Both the position numbers and the translations under genes were made by a program. From NCBI GenBank assembly GCA_024683955.1, contig JAIKXS010000078.1, positions 19,856 through 83,855 on the forward strand: a DNA stretch of 64,000 nt, written 5' to 3'. How positions within the stretch are numbered: the stretch's first letter is position 1; every line of letters starts with the position of its first letter. Of this stretch, positions 36,185 through 46,000 are shown piece after piece. Below the pieces are notes generated by a model, which saw only the letters and a list, made by a program, of their open reading frames with translations, did not search any database and was not told where the DNA came from. This DNA is from Desulfovibrio sp. Lineage in GTDB: Bacteria > Desulfobacterota > Desulfovibrionia > Desulfovibrionales > Desulfovibrionaceae.

Positions 36185-36781
36185 CTATGACCCTGACAGA
36201 TCGCACGCATAGAGGTCCCCGTGACCGTGCTGCTCTGAAAAGGTCGGGGGGATGTCCACCTCGCGGACGCATGTAAAACCGTGACGCGCATAAAACGCAA
36301 GGGCTCGTGCGTTGTCTCTCCAGGCAAAAAGTCCGATTTTTGAAAGATTCATATCGCGGGCCAGATCCCCAGCGTACTCCATCAGCGAGTCGGAAAGTCC
36401 AGATCCCCGAAGCTGTGCATCAACCCAAAAGGTGTTAATATGCAGGCTATGCTCCACATGTGCCGTCAGGATATCAATGAGGGGTTGGAGACGTTTTGCT
36501 GGTATCATGGTTTTCATGAGGGGCGGAATCTTCTGGAACGAGGCGGGATAGGCAAAGAGAAGCCCCACTATTTCCCCGCCCTGCTCGGCCAGGACACAAT
36601 TCTTGTAGCTGTAGTGGGAGGAGGCATCCCGCAGTACCATGGTCAGGACTTGCTCCCCTGAGACCGCAGGCAAAAGGCCGTCAAGGAGAGCTTCGACAAC
36701 GCCACCCGATACGGTTATGACTATCTTCGCCAATAAAGATGCGTCTTCCGGGCTTGCCAGCCGAAAGGAAAGTTCATTCAT
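36185..36781 (-). CDS. GNAT-family N-acetyltransferase
   Basis: A 198-residue acetyltransferase. The acetyl-CoA motif is seen around WVDAQLRGSGLSDSLMEYA (the R/Q-x-x-G-x-G/A variant) and the C-terminal FAWRDNARALAFYARHGF block is typical. It overlaps the kpsS stop by 4 bp (ATGA), so the two are coupled. An acetyl-transfer role in capsule modification is possible, but the substrate cannot be told. Confidence 0.85.
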   Translation of the reverse strand: MNELSFRLASPEDASLLAKIVITVSGGVVEALLDGLLPAVSGEQVLTMVLRDASSHYSYKNCVLAEQGGEIVGLLFAYPASFQKIPPLMKTMIPAKRLQPLIDILTAHVEHSLHINTFWVDAQLRGSGLSDSLMEYAGDLARDMNLSKIGLFAWRDNARALAFYARHGFTCVREVDIPPTFSEQHGHGDLYACDLSGS

Positions 36782-38046
36782 TGCTCAGGTCCTCCCGAAA
36801 GACACCTGCTGGCGCTCGGCAGAACGGGTCCGCCTTCTATTCCCATACGCACAAACGATCCGCCAATGACCTCCCGTATGCCCTCCGGAGAGTAAAAGTT
36901 ACCGGGGACCAGGGCATCGTGACGGAGAACCGTGAGAAAATCATGCAGGACCGTTGCACTGGGCGGTCTGGGATTGCACCAGAATTCAGCAAGGGGCATC
37001 TCCTCTGACTGAACGGCAAGGCCTTCCATGGCATAGATGCTTGAGCCAAGGCAGTAAACGGCTCGCCCGTGGGAAAGGGCCGAAAGGCCGAGTGTGCTAT
37101 TGCAAAGCACGACCGCCTGGCACATGTCAAGCACCGGGCCATTTTTCACATCTTCCACAAAACGCAGACGGCTTGCGCAGCCCGCCGCGACGCCCATTGA
37201 ACGGATATAGCGGCGGTAATTTATGAGGCCGTTGTCAAGCGGATGGTTCTTGATCAGAAGATAGCTGTTTTTGGGCGCGTTTGCCGCAAAATTTGTGATC
37301 ACGACGGAGAGGGAGTCAAGGACGCCCGTAAAAGGAGAATGTCGCCGTATCTGGGAATCGCTGTCGAGCTGCAGGGGCATAAAATAGAACGGATCGAGGC
37401 GCTTGACCACATCACGAAGGACGCTTATGGATTCACGCCGTCGCTCCGTACGCCAGAGATAGCGGGGAATAAGCCCTGTCAGCTCGCGTCCGATGCAGTA
37501 AGGTCTGTGGGTTTTATAGCGAAAAAAAAGTGGCCAGAGAAAAAAATTGCCAACATGATGCCAGATGGTCCACTGGACACGACGAACCATGGGATTGGGC
37601 GCTTTTGAGGCGGAAAAAAGAAGAGCATCTCTGAGTTCACGGGCCCGACTGTGAATGGCATCGGGGGTCTTAGGAAGGGCAGACGAGGCATTTACCCCGC
37701 CCTCCTCAAGGGTTACATAGCCCGGACGTACGTAGCCCTCCTCGTAAACCCAAACCCTGACACCACGTGATTTTGCAAGAAGGACCGCCTCCTGATGCAA
37801 CGGCCGCCAGTCCCCGAGAAGGACAAGATCTGTAACCCCCTCCTCGGCCATAAGCTGGCCTATCCACTGTGGCCACTGCCAGCTTGGACCGCGCCAGAGT
37901 CGCGCGCTCCGATCAGGCCAGAACGCCACATCACCGCCACAGAGCTGCACGCGAAGAACCCTGTGTCCTGCATCCTCAAGAGCTTTGCCAAAACGGTAGA
38001 AAAAAAAGCTCAGAGGGCCTTGTAAAAAAAGTACGGTACGCTTCAC
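36778..38046 (-). CDS. kpsS: Capsule Kdo-transferase KpsS
   Basis: A 422-residue KpsS-like protein. Family features are the opening FLQGPLSFFFYRFGKALEDAGH, DLVLLGDWRPLHQEAVLLAK, VWVYEEGYVRPGYVTLE and LLIKNHPLDNG. In group 2 capsule systems KpsS adds the first beta-Kdo to lyso-phosphatidylglycerol, making the linker on which KpsC continues. It starts with GTG (complement of 38044-38046) without a clear Shine-Dalgarno. It is followed by an overlapping GNAT gene. The partner kpsC lies at 47706-49931, separated from it by the PKS and oxoamine synthase genes. Confidence 0.9.
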   Translation of the reverse strand: MKRTVLFLQGPLSFFFYRFGKALEDAGHRVLRVQLCGGDVAFWPDRSARLWRGPSWQWPQWIGQLMAEEGVTDLVLLGDWRPLHQEAVLLAKSRGVRVWVYEEGYVRPGYVTLEEGGVNASSALPKTPDAIHSRARELRDALLFSASKAPNPMVRRVQWTIWHHVGNFFLWPLFFRYKTHRPYCIGRELTGLIPRYLWRTERRRESISVLRDVVKRLDPFYFMPLQLDSDSQIRRHSPFTGVLDSLSVVITNFAANAPKNSYLLIKNHPLDNGLINYRRYIRSMGVAAGCASRLRFVEDVKNGPVLDMCQAVVLCNSTLGLSALSHGRAVYCLGSSIYAMEGLAVQSEEMPLAEFWCNPRPPSATVLHDFLTVLRHDALVPGNFYSPEGIREVIGGSFVRMGIEGGPVLPSASRCLSGGPEQ

Positions 38047-38195
38047 AACAACGGTACGTTACGTGCTGATCGATTTTCGAACGCACGGAGAATGATGTGT
38101 TTTCGAAGTGATGAACAGGGAGAAATGCCTTAATTTTCCCGGAAGGAACGCAGAATACACCTTTCCGTCAGCATGTCTTTTGCGCCCTTGCACGC

Positions 38196-39545
38196 CTACT
38201 GCACAAAATTCTGCGCCTCGGCCCTGGCAAGAGGAAGGAGCTCGGCGGTTTTTTCTACGGCAGCGGAAATCTGCTCGACGCTGTGGGTTTGGGAAACAAA
38301 AAAACGCAGTCTCGCCCGCCCTTCTTCTACCCCTGGATAGATAATAGGCAAGACAAGGATGCCGGCTTCCCTGAGTTTATTGGCCAAGATCACAGCTGTC
38401 ACGGAATCTCCGACCATCACGGGAATCACGGCATAACCGTCGGCCCTGCCCGTATCCAGTCCGGCTTCCCGGGCAAGTCTGAGCATTGTCTGACTGTTGG
38501 CGTGAAGTTGGGCAACCCTCCATGGCTCACTGAGCATATAATCAATAGCGGCAAGTGATGCTTCGGCCATCATGGGTGGCATGCCGACACTGTAGACAAA
38601 GCCCGGGGCATGGTACTTAAGAATTTCCACGAGTACCGATGAGCCCGCAATAAACCCTCCGCACCCGCAGAAAGTTTTGCTGAGAGTCCCCATCCATATG
38701 TCAACAGCGTCAGCCGAAAGCTGAAAATGCTCGCGGACACCAAGACCTTTCTCCCCCAGGGTACCCATGGAGTGAGCCTCATCAACCATGAGAAAACAGC
38801 CAAATTCCTTTTTCAACGCTACAAGCTCGGGCAAACGGCAAATGACGCCATCCATGCCGAAAAGTCCTTCCGTAACGATGAGAGCGCGCTGAAACGAATG
38901 CCTGTGCTGCTCAAGCAGGGTCCGCAGGGCGGCGATATCATTGTTTGAGAAGGAGAAACGGGCTGCCCCTGAAAGCTTTGCACCGATGATAAGGGAATTA
39001 TGACTCGCCTTGTCGTGAAAGATCACATCCTGAGGGCCAAAAAGCGTGGCTATGGTCGACATATTGGTCGCATGCCCGCTCACAAATGTGAGGCAGTCCT
39101 CCGTACCGTAAAGGGAGGCGATGCGCGTTTCAAGCGCCCTGTGCGGAGGACGTTCTCCGGCCGTAAGACGACTTGCCGAGGCTGAGAAACCGTAGCGTGT
39201 GGCCGCCTCGGCCACACGTGCCAGGATACGTGAATCTCCGTTAAGTCCCAAATAATCGTAGCAGGAAAAATTCAAATAGCGCTTTCCCGCAATTCGAGCC
39301 TCTGCCTGGGAGAGGGAATCGTGGCACACATAATACGGGTCCGGGACTCCGAGCTTTTCCCCCACGGCTTTCTGCACTGCAATTTGCGTATAGGCGGGAA
39401 GTGTGTCAAAGCGGAGAAGATCGGGCGAGACAACCCGCGTGAGAGCGCGACTTGGAGGGGCTTGAACGACCTCGCCTTTCATGGATTGCAGAAGGCGTGC
39501 CTTATCGGCTGCCGACATCCCTAGTATTCGTTTTTTCTCACTCAT
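38196..39545 (-). CDS. Alpha-oxoamine synthase beside the PKS (RkpG-like)
   Basis: A 449-residue PLP enzyme, paralogous to 674-1948: both share GERPPHR-LE, VSGHATN, IVTEGLF and TLSKT-CGCGGFIAG. The Schiff-base lysine is about K290 (TLSKTFCGCGG). The N-terminal 80 residues are extra relative to AONS. Next to a single-module reducing polyketide synthase, the likely reaction is decarboxylative condensation of an amino acid with the ACP-bound chain, as in the PKS-plus-oxoamine-synthase logic of fumonisin and sphingoid-type lipids and of rhizobial RkpA/RkpG. ATG 39545 follows a GCAGG. An IS605 relic and the PKS terminator separate it from the PKS, so it may have its own promoter. Confidence 0.87.
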   Translation of the reverse strand: MSEKKRILGMSAADKARLLQSMKGEVVQAPPSRALTRVVSPDLLRFDTLPAYTQIAVQKAVGEKLGVPDPYYVCHDSLSQAEARIAGKRYLNFSCYDYLGLNGDSRILARVAEAATRYGFSASASRLTAGERPPHRALETRIASLYGTEDCLTFVSGHATNMSTIATLFGPQDVIFHDKASHNSLIIGAKLSGAARFSFSNNDIAALRTLLEQHRHSFQRALIVTEGLFGMDGVICRLPELVALKKEFGCFLMVDEAHSMGTLGEKGLGVREHFQLSADAVDIWMGTLSKTFCGCGGFIAGSSVLVEILKYHAPGFVYSVGMPPMMAEASLAAIDYMLSEPWRVAQLHANSQTMLRLAREAGLDTGRADGYAVIPVMVGDSVTAVILANKLREAGILVLPIIYPGVEEGRARLRFFVSQTHSVEQISAAVEKTAELLPLARAEAQNFVQ

Positions 39546-39700
39546 TGCTAACCTGCGGTCTTTACCCACACAAAACTCGGAATCGTTCAGGAGACCATTG
39601 CTGCTGTAGGATACGGAATTATTCTCTCGCTAAAGCTACCTATTCTCAAGCCTTGGCGCAAGCGCTTTGTTAATGCGAACAGGATTGACAAAGAAGACTC

Positions 39701-40030
39701 TTGACTATCCTCCCCCACTTAACGTCAGAGGATTTCCAGCGGATGAAGGGTTGCGCCTGCATCCCAAGGCGGATTCCTGTTTCAAGAAGGCTGACCAGAG
39801 AAACATCAGCCAGGTCTTCGTTTTCATAATTTCTACAATGAGGAATGTTACGGCAGCGAACCCGCGCCCTGTTCCCCCAGGTCTCACGGTCTCTCCACAG
39901 GCAGACATGGCTTGCCCGGCCGCCAAGGGGTATGTTGGAACAGGAAAGGCAAAATGGCAAGAAAATTCCAGATAAGGTACGCTTATATCCTCCCCTGAAA
40001 GGTACGGTTTTACGACGCGTTTGATAAAAA
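39701..40030 (-). mobile_element. IS200/IS605 relic C (right end, tnpB tail, left end)
   Basis: An internally deleted element. The right end TTGACTATCCTCCCCCACTT starts at 39701. The minus strand encodes a TnpB-like tail (LAAGQAMSACGETVRPG, later FLKQESALG). The left end at 39981-40030 (CTTATATCCTCCCCTGAAA then GACGCGTTTGATAAAAAAA) is nearly identical to relic A. It sits between the PKS terminator and the oxoamine synthase. Confidence 0.75.
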
Positions 40031-40060
40031 AACGCCCTCCGAAACAACGGAGAGCGTTTT
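40026..40060 (-). terminator. Intrinsic terminator after the polyketide synthase
   Basis: On the minus strand CGCTCTCCG pairs with CGGAGGGCG around a GTTTTT-free 6-nt loop, and TTTTTTT follows. The T-tract abuts the left end of relic C. Confidence 0.88.
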
Positions 40061-40083
40061 GCATCTTTCTGAAGAACTCAGGG

Positions 40084-43000
40084 CTACACGTCACGGGGAG
40101 CGATGGTTTCCCGAGCCACGCGTTCAACGAAGTCCGCACCCTTGCTGTCCTGTGCAACTCCGTGGCTTGAGAGAAGGTCCGTCATAAGGGCATTGTCATC
40201 CTGATCAGAGCCCATTGCCTTTAGTACGCGGACCGTCAGATCTTCCGCGCTCACGTGGGCATTGATGGAACCGCTCAGGGGCTGCCCGTCCATGAGTTCC
40301 TCAAGAGCAAGAGAAAGTTCGACACCCATCAGCGAATCCACTCCCATTTCCTGAAGGGGCATGGTCGGGCGTACGCTCTGGGGACTCGTACGTAGAATTC
40401 GCGCAACAGCTGCGACGACCTCGGCCAAGACAAGATCGTGAGCCTCTTCCTCGTTTTTCCCCTGAAGGCGCCGAGCCAGAGACTGGCCGCTCCGGTTGTT
40501 TCCCAGTCCCTGGGGAAGAAGGGGGGCAAGACGTTTTTGCTTTGCAATGGGAAGATTTTTGAGCTTTTGCCAGTCGGCCCCAAAAATATACGTCACGTCC
40601 GGCGTATCACACGGAAGAGAAGCAAGATATTCCATGGCCGTTTCTGTAGAAAGAGGACGGATTCCCGTCATCGCCGTCAGGGATTCGAGAGTTTTCCGAT
40701 CTCGTGCCAGCATGCCGGCGTTGGCTATGGCACCCCAGCCTACGGCAAGACCGGGAAGGCCCATGCGTCTGCGCATGGCGCAAAGACTTTCCATGGCCGC
40801 ATTGGCGGCGACATAGTTCACCTGTCCCGGATTTCCCATGAGCGTCGTGATAGAGGAATAGCAGATGAAGAAATCCAGGTTCATGTCCTTTGTATAACGA
40901 TGAAGGGCAAATGCCCCGAAAATTTTCGGAGCAAGGACACGGCGAAGGCCTTCATAGCTGATTTTTTCGATAAGTGCGTCCTGAAGAAGAGCCGCTGCGT
41001 GCAAAACCCCCTTTAGGGGTGGCATGTCAGCCAGCGCCGCATCAAGGGCTCCCGACAGGGAATCCTCATCCGTCACGTCAAGGGCCAGTGCCTTTACACG
41101 ACAGCGTCCGGCGGGGCTTTCAGCGGCAAGTTTTCTCAGGCTCTCCCTGTTTTTGTCCGTTTCTCCGCTCCTGCTGACAAGAAGAAGCGCGCCAGCCCCC
41201 TTGGCGGCAAGGTAACGGGCGCTTTCCAGCCCAAATCCCGAAGTTCCGCCCGTGACAAGATATGTCGCCTCTGGCGATACGGTAAGAGCCTTGTTTTTTT
41301 CTTTGCTCTTCCCTTTACGACACGGCGGGGGCGTTACGACAATCTTCCCAACGTGCTGTGATTTCTGCATGAAGCGAAAGGCCTCTTCAACTTCGTCCGC
41401 CGCAAAAACCGTACAGGGAAGCGGTGCCCATTCTCCCCCGGAGAAACGCTCCATCATTTCTGTAAAGAGTCGCTTTCCGAGGTCTGCCCGCTCTTTCATA
41501 AGCTGATCAACGTCAATCCCGAAATACGAAATATTGTTGCGGAACGGACGCAGCCGGAGGGCGGAATCGGCAAAAAAATCGCTCTTGCCAAGTTCAAGGA
41601 AACGGCCAAAGGGTCTAAGTATCTGCAGACCGGCGCTCATAGCTTCACCGGCAAGCGAATTTAGGACGCAGTCAACGCCCTCTCCTTCTGTATCCCGCAG
41701 GATCTCATCCCTAAAGGCAAGACTGCGAGAATCGTACACATGGGTAAGGCCAAGCGTACGTAACAGATGGCGTTTCAGTGGCGAACCGGCCGTCACGTAA
41801 ATATCAAGTCCAAGGGATAGGGCAATCTGTATCGCCGCAAGGCCGACCCCTCCCGCTGCTCCGTGAATAAGAAGGCGCTCCCCCTTTACAAGGGAGGCGA
41901 GATGAACAAGGGCGTAGTAGGCCGTAAAAAACGTGACGGGCACTGACGCGGCCTCAGAGAATGTCCAAGAGACGGGAATGCGCGCGCAGGCCTTGGAAGC
42001 AGTACAAATGTGGCTTGAGAAACAATTCTGACCGAACGCGACGATCCTGTCTCCCGGACGAAAATCTGAAACCCCTTCCCCGACCTTTTCCACAACACCG
42101 GCGCACTCTATGCCGAGCCCAGCCCCGGAAAAGCCGTTTTCTAGAGCTTCCTCGGGAAGAAGATTCATGGCCCACATAACATCCCTGAAGTTCAACCCCG
42201 TGGCCATGACCTGAACAAGGACTTCGCCGGCTCCCGGTTCAGAAAGCGGAAGAGCATGCCAGGTAAGACTTTCAAGACGTCCCGGATCGTCAATGGCAAG
42301 GCGCATGCAGGTACGCATTCCGGCTGTTTCGTCCTCATCCGGAACAGGGAAAATCTCATGGGAACGCAGGACAAACCGCCCTTCGCTCCTGAAGCAGAGT
42401 TCATTTTCCCCGGAAGGGGCCAGAAGCTCGCGCGCACAGGCATCAAGCACATCCTCTCCGGGTTCCCGCGGAAGATCAAAAGACAAAAGACGGAGACCCG
42501 GCATTTCATTTTGCATGACGCGCATGCTCCCAAGGACAGAGGCAAGTTCAGGAGCCGAAGCAGCATCTGCGCCGACAGAAGATGCGCCAAAGGTCAAGAG
42601 ACAAACCGTCAGGGGAGGCTTCCCGTTCTGCTGCCAGGCCTTGGCAAGGGTAATGAGCCGCCACGAGGCCTGAACCGCACGTTCCCCGTCAAGGACGGGG
42701 CCAGAGAAAAAGGGCAGAAGGACATGAGACGGCTTCCGCAAAAAGAAGGTCTCCCACGCATCCCCGTCCCCGGAAAGAAGAGCCTCGCTCTCCGGTGCAA
42801 GAGAAAACTCAAGATCATCACGCCCCATGAAATAGGTGATCGCCGGCAGGACGGCTTCGTCGCTTGTGGCCAGAGCGATCCAGGAGAGACGGCTCTCCTC
42901 ATGGACGTCGCCCCCTCCTTCAGCGTTTTCGCCTTCCCCTTTTTCAGCGCAGATCAGAAACGTTCCGTTTTTTCTCGAGAGGGTGCGGCAATCGCGGAAG

Positions 43001-46000
43001 CCTCCTTTCTGAAGTGCCGTTATCCAGTCTGCCTCAGACAGGAGGCAGGAGACAGGGGCCTCGTCAGACTGGGACACCTTCCACCAGTCTTTTTCAAGAC
43101 CGCAGGTGAGGTTATCCACAAGGGACGGTTCGCTCTCCAGAAGAAGCAAACGGCCCCCGTCGGCAAGACCTGAACGGCAATTGGCAAGAGCCCCGAGAAG
43201 ATCGTCCGCGTCATGAAGGACATGGGGTAACAATAAGACATCGGCCTTCTGCACGGGAGAACACGAAAGGCCAGGATCCCAGACTGCGTAGTGCACGCGC
43301 TCGTCTGATGGTTTCCAGGGAAGTATGCGCTCGCTCACGGCCGAGAGGGCGTTCTCCGTGGAATCTGTGAGCCAGAGAGAATGTGAAGAAAACGCATTCC
43401 GTAAAAGTGGAACAAGACCCGATTTCGCGGTTCCGGCAAGGACAACGGTCCCCGGCTTATCTGGAGCAAGCAAAGAGGAAAGGACATCCTTGAGGGGTTT
43501 TGAAAGCAAGAGAGCCCGCTCTTCCCAGCGCTTTGCAAGAAGGGCGTCAACGGATATCTGCTCATGGGCGAGTAGACGCGCGTGGCTTGCAAGAAGGAGA
43601 AGATTCTCTGTGTTTTCGCCAGGCCAGTCACGTGCGAGTGTTTGCCAGAGAAGAGCAAAGGACGGCAGGTCGCCCCCAGAAGAGAAGGAGTTGATAAACC
43701 GAGCGAGAGGCGCGGGGATATCGCCATGCTCACCGTGGGTCATGTACTCAGCAATGATGGCCTGACAGCATGCGTCCCTCAATGCCACGTGCTCAGCATT
43801 CTCCGCAACGGGCGTGTCTTCGTAATGCACGGTTCCAAGCGGTGAAGGTCCGGGCAGGGATTCGACCTGAACGGGGACAGTTGTGTACAGCATGGCATCT
43901 TTCGGTTTTCCAAGACGGCTTGCAAGCTTTGCCTTGCCACCAAGAATCGCCAGAAGAAGTGTTCCCTCTCTGCTGAGGTATTCAATATCACAGGCAATAG
44001 TGCGTTCGCTCTTTTTTCTAAGGACGATATGAGCAAAAGCCGGGCGCCCCGGAGCGTAGAAGATACAACGGTCAAACCAGAACGGCAGCCGCGGACACGG
44101 ACGGCGAAAGAGGTCATCGCCAAGCAGCAGAAAAATAAGCTGTAGACCACCGTCCAAAAGGGCAGGTGAAAAGAGCATCTTCTCTTCAGCAGGTCCCGCA
44201 CCCTCCGCGTACTCGGGCTCGCAGAACTTCGCAAGGGCTTCATTATCACGGAGCCACACATTATCCACGGCCTGAAAAACCGGACCGTAGTGCATGTTTG
44301 CCACAGCCGTTCTGCGATAGAGCTCCGTACGGCCAACAGGCGTCCCAAATGCCTCGGGAGCTTTGACAAGCGCACTCCGCTCCGTCTGAGGAGCGTTCCC
44401 CTTGTATGCCCGGCCCCGGGAGTACAGAACCCAGGGATTGTCCTGCATGTACGGACGCCCTGAAATTCGGATTTCACCGTCCGCGCTCTCAAAGCTTGTC
44501 CGGAGCACGGTAGAATGCGCGGGGTCCAGAATGATGGGGCGAATAATCGCGGTATTTGAAAGTTCAATGCTTGCGTCTTCCCCGAGGGCAAAACGTGCGG
44601 CGGCGAGACTCATCTCGAGATAAGCCGCCGCGGGGAAAAAAACAGCATCCCCAACCTTGTGGTCTCCAAGCCAGGGATTCTTTGTAAGATCAAGCACATT
44701 CTCAAAACTTGTCTCGCGTTTTATCTGCCAGCCAAGAAGGGAATGGTAGGCCTGACGCCGCAGATAGCCGTAACTTTCCGGGGTTTCCTCGGTATGCAGA
44801 TGACTTCTGTTCCACGGGTAGAAAGGAAGGGAACGACCGACAAAAGGCATGGTCTCCCGACCGCTGAAAAACCGCGATGGAGCAAAGGGCCATCCGTGAG
44901 TCCAGGCTGTCTTCCACACATTTCCGAGAAGGCGTGTGTTGTCCGCCTTGCGCTGCATGGTGGAACCGACCCAACCCTGCACTCCCTCTGTCTTCATGGC
45001 ACTGCGAATATACTGCTGCAAGATTGCATGGGGGCTGATTTCAAGAAAATAACGAACCCCAAGGGCAATAGCGCGGCAGGTCGCCGCATGAAACATGACG
45101 GGCCTGCGGATATTCTGCCACCAGTAGTTGGCACCGAAATAGTCCGGCGTATCTGCGATGGCACGGGGAGAGAGAGAATGCTCCTCGGCAACTGTTGAGA
45201 GAAAGACAATCCGGGGCCTTGTGCTGTGGATTTCCGCAAGGGAGGTAAGAAGATCCTCTTTGATGGATTCCATCTGGGAGCTGTGGAAGGCGTAGTCCAG
45301 GGGAAGCATTTTAAAGAAGACGTGGCGCCTCGAAAGGACTTCCCCGATGGCCCTGAGACCGCGTTCTGACCCGCACAGTGTGAGCGACCCCTGGGCATTG
45401 ACACCGGCGATCTCAACTTCCCCGAATCCGACCCTTCCGGCAAGCTCGTGCAGCTCGTCAATGGAGAGCTTGGCCGCGGCCATTTTCCCGGAACCCCGCG
45501 TTTTTCCCTGAAAAACGCTCCGATAGTACACGACCTTTACCGCATCCCGGAGAGAAAGGATTCCCGCTGCCCAGACGGCAGCGACCTCGCCGACACTGTG
45601 GCCGTAGACAACATCGGGCACGATTCCCTGACTGCGCAGAACTTCACAGAGGCAAATCTGAATCAGAAAGATCAGCGGCTGGGTGTTCTCCGTTTTCTCA
45701 AGGTCTTCCGCCTTGCCGTTTTTTAGAAGATCAAGGACGTCGAAGGAGGAGATCTGAAGAAAGAGTGCACCAACCTCTTCGGCCTTGGCCCTGAAGACGG
45801 GATTGGACAGAAGATCCTGTCCCATGCCGAGCCAGTGGCAGCCATTTCCGGCAAAAACAAAGGCGGTTTTCTTCTCTTCAAGCGTATTTTCAATGGCCTG
45901 CCCGAAAGACAGCGAGCCGAGCTCTCCCGTTTCCCCGTAGTGGCGAAGGGCCCCAAGGACCAATTCTCTCTCTCCGTCGGCCACAAGCCGTACGGGCATT

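Noticed and set aside
42256..43173. A 305-codon plus-strand open frame
   Set aside because: Antisense to the PKS in high-GC DNA; composition is that of a shadow, with no motif or ribosome binding site.
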